Below the pieces are notes generated by a model that did not search any database, was not told the DNA's origin, and saw nothing but the letters and a program-made list of their open reading frames with translations. 7,973 bases of DNA from assembly GCA_023396345.1 (NCBI GenBank), contig JAEWWO010000300.1:1-7973 (forward strand), in the 5' to 3' direction. This stretch comes from Bacteroidota bacterium (GTDB lineage Bacteria; Bacteroidota; Bacteroidia; Chitinophagales; Chitinophagaceae). The position numbers and the translations under genes were made by a program. Every line of letters begins with the position of its first letter. Position 1 is the stretch's first letter. Positions 1 through 5,423 of the stretch are shown here, piece after piece.

Positions 1-1493
1 ATGTAAGTATAACCCAAAGATACCGAGCGGATAAAATTTCTGAAATAGGCATCAATATTAGCTTCCAGACCTTTAGTCTGTACTTTGGCTATATTTTGTG
101 CTGTCCATTTATCTTCCTGATTATCTTTTACCCAGTCAATAAGATTTGAAGAATTTCTCATGAAAAATCCTGCACTGGCTAATATATTTTTTCCTGAATA
201 GCGATAACCAGCATCAAAAGAAATGGCTTCTTCCGGTTTAAGTGATGCACTACCCTGCTCCGTGGCCGAAGTATAATACAAATCAGTAAACGTAGGAACT
301 CTGAAAGTCTTACCGGCATTAACATACAGCGTGTATCGCTCATTTATTTTAAAACCTATATCCATACCCGGATACCAAAAATTTCCAAAGTCAGAATAGT
401 TTGTCCAGCTGATTCCCGGCGTAATATCCAGTTTGTTTTGTGCTAATAAAAAACGATGTTCAGCAAAAACAGCCGTTACGAAATGATCTCTTGTTCCCAG
501 ATTAGAACTGCGCAATGTTTCTTTTCTTAAATCAAATCCAACACCTGTAATCCCCGCCTTTGTACGATAGCTGAAGTTAGACTCCCAACCCATATTATTT
601 CCGATGTGCATATTTCTGTAGAGAGACGGATTATCTCTTACAAATAAATACATATCTTGTCCTCGGCGCCAATAGAGATGGCTGTTTAAGGATAGTTTAT
701 CGTATGTTTTTTCTAAAGTTACGCTTACCAGTGATGCCTGTAATTCTTCGTACTGTTCTGTAGCCGATGGTGTTGCATAAAACCCGTTGGCTCCGAATTT
801 TTTTTCAGATACACCTGCCTGCATGCGAATATTACCCTTGTTGATTGCAATTTGATTCTGATACCAGATATTCCTTTTATTAAAATCTGTATTGTGTCTG
901 TAGCCGTCAGACTGTGCCATGCCTGCCTGTATATAATGGTTTATTTTATCTCCTCCGAGATTTACACCGACATTCAAATCATAGGTATTGTATTCAGCTC
1001 CGGATAATTCAATATTAAAATTATTTTGTTCAGATACTTTTGTAATAATATTAATAACACCTGAAAAAGCATTTTGTCCGTAACGTCGTGCTGACGGACC
1101 TTTCACGATTTCTATGCGCTCTACCGAAGATAAATTGAATGGTAAATGCATCATGTTATGTCCTGTTTGTGCGTCGTTTAAACGGATACCGTTTATCAGA
1201 ATCAGAACTTGTTCAAATGAGCCGCCACGAATGCTTACATCAGCCTGTACACCTAATGTTCCGCGTTGTCTGATATCAATTCCAGCCTGATAAGAAAGTA
1301 ATTCTTCTACAGAACTTACAGGACTATTTTTAATTTCTTCTTTAGTAATTATTTGTATAGTCTGACTTGTTGTATTAAAGGGTAAAGAGATGGATTTCCC
1401 TTCCACAACTACATCATTCAACACTTGTTCTTCCTGCGCAAAGGCTACAGTTGATAACAATAAAAAAACGTAACTACCTATCTGTTTAATCAT
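1..1493 (-). CDS. TonB-dependent outer-membrane receptor, BtuB-like (C-terminus cut by window edge)
   Basis: Reading the minus strand from the ATG at 1493 gives 497 codons open to the window edge, so the stop and the last barrel strands are missing. Seen in the sequence: a signal peptide (MIKQ, a hydrophobic stretch at about residues 8-18, and an AFA/Q cleavage site after residue 19); a possible TonB box, LNDVVVEG, at 25-32; and a plug domain at about 40-152. The plug carries SIRGGSFEQVLILINGIRLN and VERIEIVKGPSARRYG at 124-139, the usual plug signatures, followed by GVINIIT. A beta-barrel with alternating aromatic and polar strands follows. The segment FRVPTFTDLYY near residue 396 matches the F-R-x-P-x-F-x-D-L-Y signature of the BtuB/siderophore receptor group. 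These receptors import cobalamin, haem or siderophores using TonB energy. The substrate cannot be fixed from the sequence. The resemblance is to the BtuB group, but no cobalamin riboswitch lies upstream. There is no CarboxypepD-like N-terminal domain and no SusD partner in view, so a polysaccharide SusC role is unlikely. Confidence 0.93.
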   Translation of the reverse strand, partial: MIKQIGSYVFLLLSTVAFAQEEQVLNDVVVEGKSISLPFNTTSQTIQIITKEEIKNSPVSSVEELLSYQAGIDIRQRGTLGVQADVSIRGGSFEQVLILINGIRLNDAQTGHNMMHLPFNLSSVERIEIVKGPSARRYGQNAFSGVINIITKVSEQNNFNIELSGAEYNTYDLNVGVNLGGDKINHYIQAGMAQSDGYRHNTDFNKRNIWYQNQIAINKGNIRMQAGVSEKKFGANGFYATPSATEQYEELQASLVSVTLEKTYDKLSLNSHLYWRRGQDMYLFVRDNPSLYRNMHIGNNMGWESNFSYRTKAGITGVGFDLRKETLRSSNLGTRDHFVTAVFAEHRFLLAQNKLDITPGISWTNYSDFGNFWYPGMDIGFKINERYTLYVNAGKTFRVPTFTDLYYTSATEQGSASLKPEEAISFDAGYRYSGKNILASAGFFMRNSSNLIDWVKDNQEDKWTAQNIAKVQTKGLEANIDAYFRNFIRSVSLGYTY

Positions 1494-1496
1494 AAA

Positions 1497-1518
1497 ATTC
1501 TTATTTTTAATTAAGAAT
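1497..1518. repeat. Inverted repeat in the receptor 5' leader
   Basis: ATTCTTA (1497-1503) and TAAGAAT (1512-1518) are perfect 7-bp arms around an 8-nt A/T spacer, ending four bases upstream of the receptor ATG on the minus strand. In RNA this would form a weak hairpin covering the translation start region; in DNA it could be an operator. Arms this A/T-rich can arise by chance, so function is only a possibility. Confidence 0.35.
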
Positions 1519-1688
1519 CGGCGAATATAGAATTATGTTTTATTATAACATTTGTTAGTATTATAGGAAAAGTAAAACCGTTGTGCATACATCGTAGGGA
1601 ATATATAAATGTGGAAAAATCTTTTCTTTTGTTTTAAATAATAACATAGCTATTCATTAATCGAAGATGTTTAAATTTTTTTTATAAA

Positions 1689-1788
1689 GTGCCGTTAGGC
1701 ACGAAATGTTAATAAAATAAATATATGTAAAGCATACAAGCCACGTAGTGGCGACATGTTTTATTGAATGATGCCGCACCGATGGTGC
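1689..1788. repeat. Cluster of three short GC-rich hairpins (palindromic repeat units)
   Basis: Three perfect 5-bp-stem hairpins lie in a row: GTGCC-GTTA-GGCAC (1689-1702), GCCAC-GTA-GTGGC (1740-1752) and GCACC-GAT-GGTGC (1776-1788). All share a stem rich in G/C, a 3-4-nt loop beginning with G, and an A/T spacer. The first two are followed by closely similar sequence, GAAATGTT and GACATGTT, then A/T-rich stretches containing AATAAAAT and TTTTATT. Centres are about 50 and 36 bp apart. The hairpins stand out sharply from the surrounding A/T DNA. From memory, similar hairpin-plus-ATGTTT motifs recur between genes in other Bacteroidota genomes, which would make this a dispersed palindromic element; I cannot verify that here. 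None has the U-tract and stem length of a strong terminator, and with divergent flanking genes a terminator is not expected. Confidence 0.65.
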
Positions 1789-1880
1789 TTAATGAATTAT
1801 TGTAATTCTTTTCTATTAATATAACGCTCGTATACAAGCTATGAAAAAAATTTTAAACAACTTCATCGTACTTAAATAAT

Positions 1881-2447
1881 ATGGAACAGATAATCTCTTA
1901 TCTAAAACAGTTTAAGGATATACAGAAAGAAGAAATTGATTTCTTTATATCGAAAATGGAAGTGGTGCATTTCCCTAAGAAAACTATTATTTTACCCATA
2001 GGGAAAACCGAGAAATATTTGTCATTTATAGAAAAAGGAATTGTACGTTTTTACATACCAAAAGAAGAGAACGACATCACTTTTGTTTTTGCTTTTGAAG
2101 GATGGTTTATGAGTGCTTATGAATCTTTTATTCAAAATAAGCCTTCTGAATATTCAGTGGAAACCCTTGCAGATACTACATTGTGGAGAATCAGCAAAGA
2201 AGATTTGGAAGAGATTTATGAGCAAACAGACATAGGAAATAAAATTGGCAGAGATGCAAGCGAACAACTTTTTCTTATAAAATCAAAGAGAGAACTTTCT
2301 TTGCTGAAAGAAACAGCCGAAGAAAGATATCTGAACCTGCTGAACTCAAACCCAAGATTGATTCAGCAAATACCTTTAAAATATCTTGCTTCTTATATCG
2401 GCATTACACCACAAGCGCTCAGCCGAATCAGAAAACGTATTTCTTAA
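1881..2447 (+). CDS. Crp/Fnr-family transcriptional regulator
   Basis: This 188-residue protein has the size and layout usual for Bacteroidota Crp/Fnr regulators. Residues about 5-115 form a cyclic-nucleotide-binding-type beta-roll, with hydrophobic strands, an IEKGIVRFYI segment at 50-59, and LADTTLWRISKEDLEEIY at 96-113 leading into the dimerisation helix. Residues about 146-188 form a winged helix-turn-helix, with LKYLASYIGITPQALSRIRK at 166-185 supplying the positioning and recognition helices. The phosphate-binding Arg-Ser signature of true cAMP-binding Crp is absent: the corresponding stretch reads NKPSEYSVE. There are no cysteines for an Fnr-type iron-sulphur cluster. The effector is therefore unknown, and it may be a ligand-independent or atypical member. 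Two small membrane-protein genes follow 61 bp downstream behind their own promoter box and are candidate targets. No Shine-Dalgarno sequence precedes the ATG, as is normal in this phylum. Confidence 0.9.
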   Translation: MEQIISYLKQFKDIQKEEIDFFISKMEVVHFPKKTIILPIGKTEKYLSFIEKGIVRFYIPKEENDITFVFAFEGWFMSAYESFIQNKPSEYSVETLADTTLWRISKEDLEEIYEQTDIGNKIGRDASEQLFLIKSKRELSLLKETAEERYLNLLNSNPRLIQQIPLKYLASYIGITPQALSRIRKRIS

Positions 2448-2479
2448 CTTGGGTTCATTTTTTGAGTTTAGTTGATGTA

Positions 2480-2487
2480 TAATTTTG
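2480..2487 (+). promoter_or_regulatory. Bacteroidota-type -7 promoter box for the membrane-protein pair
   Basis: TAATTTTG matches the TANNTTTG -7 consensus of the Bacteroidota housekeeping sigma factor and lies 21 bp upstream of the ATG at 2509, which would give a short leader. The best -33 candidate, TTTG at 2461-2464, is only 15 bp away, a little closer than usual. The box sits in the 61-bp gap after the Crp/Fnr stop, so the two membrane genes can probably be transcribed separately from the regulator. Confidence 0.5.
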
Positions 2488-2508
2488 CATTAAACAAAAA
2501 CTATAAAA

Positions 2509-2961
2509 ATGATATATCTTGAAATAATTACCATCGTTATCATTGGTTGGGTTGTGGGTGCTGAAAGCGGTTCATGGAGCTGCGTACATCCTGTAATAAA
2601 ACAATTGCCACAAGAATCAGAAATTCAGTTTCAGAAAGGATTACTAAAAACATTTGGCAGAGTAATGCCTGTATTAATGCCTTTAAGTCTTGCTTTATCT
2701 ATCTTTCTGATCAGCTTCACAGAAGATAAATCAAGCATATCTTTTGTGTTAAGAATTATAGCAATGATACTTCTTGCAATTATGACTGCAACGACCGTTA
2801 TATTTAATGTGCCGGTTAATTTTCAAACTGGTAAATGGCATGATGGGTATACACCCGAATGGCAAAGAAAAAGAAAACTATGGAGATTCTTTCAGGGCTT
2901 TCGGTCTATTGCTTTGATTATTGCATTTATTTTTTTGGTTATTGCACAAACATTACTTTAA
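2509..2961 (+). CDS. DUF1772-like small integral membrane protein
   Basis: The 150-residue product has four predicted transmembrane segments, at about residues 2-20, 52-70, 78-101 and 130-149. The features resembling the DUF1772 (anthrone-oxygenase-like) family are an early glycine-rich helix with GWVVGAESGSW; the NVPVN motif at 100-104 at the end of helix 3; and a following polar loop with W118, R120, W125 and R132 leading into helix 4. Most DUF1772 members have no proven function, and the name anthrone oxygenase comes from fungal relatives, so no reaction should be assumed here. The family assignment is made by eye. The gene follows the Crp/Fnr regulator and precedes a second small membrane gene by 14 bp, so the two membrane genes are probably co-transcribed from the box at 2480. 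Confidence 0.8.
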   Translation: MIYLEIITIVIIGWVVGAESGSWSCVHPVIKQLPQESEIQFQKGLLKTFGRVMPVLMPLSLALSIFLISFTEDKSSISFVLRIIAMILLAIMTATTVIFNVPVNFQTGKWHDGYTPEWQRKRKLWRFFQGFRSIALIIAFIFLVIAQTLL

Positions 2962-2975
2962 TATAAAAAACTATT

Positions 2976-3389
2976 ATGAGCCAGAATACAATTTTAATGT
3001 GTGGTATTGTTTTACTTACAATTCCTACCATTATGTTTGGTGGAAACTTTTTAATGCAAATACTTTCAGGTAAACACAAAGATCTTGAACTTACACCTTT
3101 TCAGAAATCAATGTTCCGTTCGGGACACGCACATGCAGGAGTTATTGTTTTACTTTCATTGTTCTGTGAAATATTGATTGATTATGCAGGCTTTTCCCCT
3201 CTGTTAGAATGGAGTATCAGAATTGGCTTTCCCATGTCAGCCATACTGATATCGGGTGGTTTTTTCGGTGCTGCATCCGGCAAACAAATAACAAAGCCAA
3301 CAAAACTAATAATTATACTTTATACAGGCGTATTTGTTTTGTTCATTTGTATATTAATATTAGGCATTGCATTAATACGCGCCTATTGA
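2976..3389 (+). CDS. Uncharacterised four-helix membrane protein with GHAHAG motif
   Basis: I do not recognise a named family. The 137-residue protein has four predicted transmembrane segments, at about residues 5-30, 50-70, 78-100 and 109-135. A short polar loop, LELTPFQKSMFRSGHAHAGV (38-57), leads into helix 2. Two histidines one residue apart (H51, H53) at a membrane boundary could bind metal or haem or carry protons, but nothing in the sequence proves this. From memory, similar proteins with a FRxGHAHAG segment occur in Actinobacteria as hypothetical membrane proteins, which would imply a broad and conserved family. The gene begins 14 bp after the DUF1772-like gene, so a shared transcript and perhaps a shared complex are plausible. 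Its 3' end overlaps the convergent RluA-type gene by 7 bp, leaving no room for a dedicated terminator between them. Confidence 0.8.
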   Translation: MSQNTILMCGIVLLTIPTIMFGGNFLMQILSGKHKDLELTPFQKSMFRSGHAHAGVIVLLSLFCEILIDYAGFSPLLEWSIRIGFPMSAILISGGFFGAASGKQITKPTKLIIILYTGVFVLFICILILGIALIRAY

Positions 3390-4084
3390 TTCTTACGCAA
3401 TTGCTGCAAGAGAGCTCTCAAATCCTTTGGTAGCGGAGCTTCCAGCGCATAATCATTATTGTCTAAAGTAAATTTCAGTTCACTGGAATGCAGTGCAAGT
3501 CTGTTCAGTATAGGTCGTTCTTCCAATTCGTTTTTAGACAATTTGTAATTTCTTTTGATATCAGAAATGTAAACAGATTTTCCATCCCCGTAAACAGCAT
3601 CACAAACTATTGAGCTTCCTAAATATTGTGTATGCACACGAATCTGGTGTGTGCGTCCCGTAAGAATTTTATATTTTACTAAAGAAAAAGAACGGAATTT
3701 TTCAATGGTTTCATATTCCGTAACTGACGGTTTTCCTTTTTGATGCACAATCATTTTTCCGTTTTTAGCAGGATGCTCTGCTATCGCTGCGTCTACGGTT
3801 CCGGCTTCAGGATGTAAACTGCTATTGACTAATCCGAGATAAAATTTTTGCATATCTCTTGTCATAAACTTTTCTGAAAGTAGTTTATGCGTTGCAGCAT
3901 CCTTTGCAAAAATTATCAATCCGCTGGTGTCCCGATCGAGTCTGTGCACGGTAAATATTTCTCCGAATTGCTGTTGCAGCATATCTTTCTGTGAAGGAGA
4001 AGATTGATTTCTGTCCGGGATGCTTAATACGCCCGATGGTTTATTTACGGCAACAAAACGCTCATTTTCAAAAACAATTTCCAT
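3383..4084 (-). CDS. RluA-family pseudouridine synthase
   Basis: This enzyme converts uridine to pseudouridine in rRNA and/or tRNA. The 233-residue protein is a bare catalytic domain without an S4 domain, close in size to E. coli RluA (219 residues) and TruC. Visible family motifs are the entry strand VAVNKPSGVLSIP (11-23); the motif II signature HRLDRDTSG at 47-55, whose D50 is the expected catalytic aspartate; KFYLGLV (80-86); the LTGRTHQIRVH motif at 141-151; a DAVYGD segment (162-167); and LNRLALHS at 193-200. All key residues are intact. The exact target uridine cannot be read from the sequence: the RluA family covers 23S sites and tRNA U32. It starts 15 bp after the RluB-type gene on the same strand, so the two are very likely co-transcribed. 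The stop lies inside the end of the convergent membrane-protein gene. Confidence 0.93.
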   Translation of the reverse strand: MEIVFENERFVAVNKPSGVLSIPDRNQSSPSQKDMLQQQFGEIFTVHRLDRDTSGLIIFAKDAATHKLLSEKFMTRDMQKFYLGLVNSSLHPEAGTVDAAIAEHPAKNGKMIVHQKGKPSVTEYETIEKFRSFSLVKYKILTGRTHQIRVHTQYLGSSIVCDAVYGDGKSVYISDIKRNYKLSKNELEERPILNRLALHSSELKFTLDNNDYALEAPLPKDLRALLQQLRKNQ

Positions 4085-4099
4085 TGAATGCTTATATTC

Positions 4100-5344
4100 T
4101 TATTCTGATTTTTTATTTCTGTTACCGCTGTATCTTCCACCTCTGTTCATAGATTTGAGTAAGCGTATTTCTTTTTCATTCAGAAAACGCCATTTGCCTC
4201 TCTCTACATTTTTCTTTGTAAGGTTCGCAAACATAACCCTGTCAAGCTTTGTAACCGAATATCCAAAGTGCATAAAAATTCTTTTTACGATATGATTTTT
4301 TCCGCTATGAATTTCTATGCCTACTACTTTTTTATCTTTCGCATCGGCGTATCCTAAAGCATCTGCTTTAATAAATCCGTCTTCCAGATTTATGCCTTCC
4401 AGAATCTTCGTTGCATCTTCCTTTGTTAATACTTTATCTAAGGTAACTTCATATATTTTTTTCACTTCAAATGAAGGATGCGTAAGCTTTTGCGCCAGTT
4501 CACCGTCATTGGTAAGCAACAATACACCTGTAGTATTTCTGTCTAATCTGCCCACAGGATAGATTCTTTCTTCCACATGATTTTTAACCAGATCCAAAAC
4601 AGTTTTTCTACCCTTTTCGTCTTCAACAGTTGTGATGTGATCTTTAGGTTTATTCATAATTACATAGACCAGTCTTTCCTGTAAAGTGATTTTTTTATCT
4701 CTTACATATACAATATCACTGTCAGCAATTTTAAGACCCGGTTCATATACAATATCCTTGTTCACTTTTACAAGACCTTTTTTCACAAGCTCTGCCGCTT
4801 CTCTTCTGCTGCAAACACCACTGTGGGCTATGTATTTATTCAGCGGCATTTTTTCTTCAGCAACTTCTTCTTCCTTAAACTCCTTCTTTTTGTATGATTT
4901 TTCGTAGGAACGTTGTTCTGCAAATTTTCCTTTTTTCACAGGTTTTCCCGTATCATTTCTTCGTGAATAGCTGCTCTTATTTTCCGGACTATTTTCTCTC
5001 TTTGGCTTATCGAATCTGTTTGCTAAATCTTCCGGATCATCATGATGTCTGGGCGACTGACGTTTTCTGAAACTGTCTCCCTGTCTGCCGTGTGCAGGAT
5101 TATGTCTTTTTCCTTTTTCAGGTTCAAAGGTTTTTTCACCTCTGCTTTTGGCAGATTTTTCTGAACGAAGCTCATCGCCATAAGCTTTCATATCTTTTTT
5201 AGCATCTCTCTTTTCCTGACGAAATGCTTCTCTTTTTTTTGCATTGCTTTGAGGATTAATAAACTTCTCAAAACCTGAACTTTTCTTCATTGTATTATAT
5301 TTAGCCTCTTCAAATTTCCTAATGGAAAACTGTATAAGAGACAT
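4100..5344 (-). CDS. rluB: RluB/RsuA-family pseudouridine synthase with long charged N-terminal extension
   Basis: The C-terminal half is a complete RsuA/RluB-type enzyme. An S4 RNA-binding domain spans about 166-215 (MPLNKYIAHSGVCSRREA, then KGLVKVN). It is followed by a catalytic domain at about 226-395 with YVIMNKPKDHITTVED, the signature GRLDRNTTG at 265-273 (catalytic D268), LLTNDGELAQKLTHP, KIYEVTL and the SGKNHIVKRIFMHFGYSVTK segment. This form fits RluB, which modifies U2605 of 23S rRNA in E. coli, better than RsuA, though the target is inferred. Ahead of the S4 domain are about 165 residues very rich in Lys, Arg, Glu, Asp, Ser and Gly, with little hydrophobic content, so probably disordered; a short RGG-containing basic tail ends the protein. 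Charged extensions of this kind are, from memory, common on Bacteroidota RluB-like proteins. The start is uncertain. The first ATG is at 5344, but the ATG at 5290 (residue 19, beginning MKKSSGFEKFI) looks more natural, since the 18 residues before it differ in character from the extension. Confidence 0.9.
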   Translation of the reverse strand: MSLIQFSIRKFEEAKYNTMKKSSGFEKFINPQSNAKKREAFRQEKRDAKKDMKAYGDELRSEKSAKSRGEKTFEPEKGKRHNPAHGRQGDSFRKRQSPRHHDDPEDLANRFDKPKRENSPENKSSYSRRNDTGKPVKKGKFAEQRSYEKSYKKKEFKEEEVAEEKMPLNKYIAHSGVCSRREAAELVKKGLVKVNKDIVYEPGLKIADSDIVYVRDKKITLQERLVYVIMNKPKDHITTVEDEKGRKTVLDLVKNHVEERIYPVGRLDRNTTGVLLLTNDGELAQKLTHPSFEVKKIYEVTLDKVLTKEDATKILEGINLEDGFIKADALGYADAKDKKVVGIEIHSGKNHIVKRIFMHFGYSVTKLDRVMFANLTKKNVERGKWRFLNEKEIRLLKSMNRGGRYSGNRNKKSE

Positions 5345-5423
5345 GTTTTAGTTTTAGTATTATTTATTACACAATATTTACCTGTTGATTATTAAGCATA
5401 GAAATATCATTTATTAAATAAAT

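Larger units (their letters stand above)
1494..1880. other. Divergent intergenic region, 387 bp, no gene
   Basis: This very AT-rich gap separates the divergent receptor and Crp/Fnr genes. I found no convincing protein gene, tRNA or cobalamin-type riboswitch in it. It holds a 7-bp inverted repeat next to the receptor start and a run of three GC-rich mini-hairpins in an otherwise A/T background (both listed separately). A box TATATTCG on the minus strand (1529-1522) differs by one base from the TANNTTTG -7 element and could drive the receptor, but no matching -33 TTG is visible. I could not identify a promoter for the regulator. Confidence 0.7.

Noticed and set aside
1740..1752. The GCCAC-containing segment as part of a cobalamin riboswitch upstream of the BtuB-like receptor.
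   Set aside because: It is a simple hairpin about 250 bp from the receptor start, and no B12-box consensus or surrounding riboswitch helices are visible.
1689..1788. The three hairpins as Rho-independent terminators or a CRISPR-like array.
   Set aside because: Stems are only 5 bp without U-tracts, the flanking genes are divergent, and the units differ in sequence and spacing, with no identical repeats or uniform spacers.
1841..1879. A 12-codon ORF (MKKILNNFIVLK) ending one base before the Crp/Fnr ATG, a possible leader peptide.
   Set aside because: It has no start signal, no attenuator-like structure and a composition expected of random A/T-rich DNA. The tight spacing is noted, but there is no positive evidence of translation.
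3410..3419. Perfect 10-bp palindrome GAGAGCTCTC.
   Set aside because: It lies inside the coding 3' end of the RluA-type gene and is readily explained by codon content; nothing suggests a regulatory site.
3209..3433. A 74-codon plus-strand frame overlapping the GHAHAG gene.
   Set aside because: It is an out-of-frame shadow of a clearly membrane-protein-coding frame and runs into the convergent gene without any family features.
4020..4907. Plus-strand open frames of 73-91 codons opposite the pseudouridine synthase genes.
   Set aside because: They are antisense to well-supported genes, show no recognisable domains, and reflect the reverse complement of Lys/Glu-rich coding sequence.
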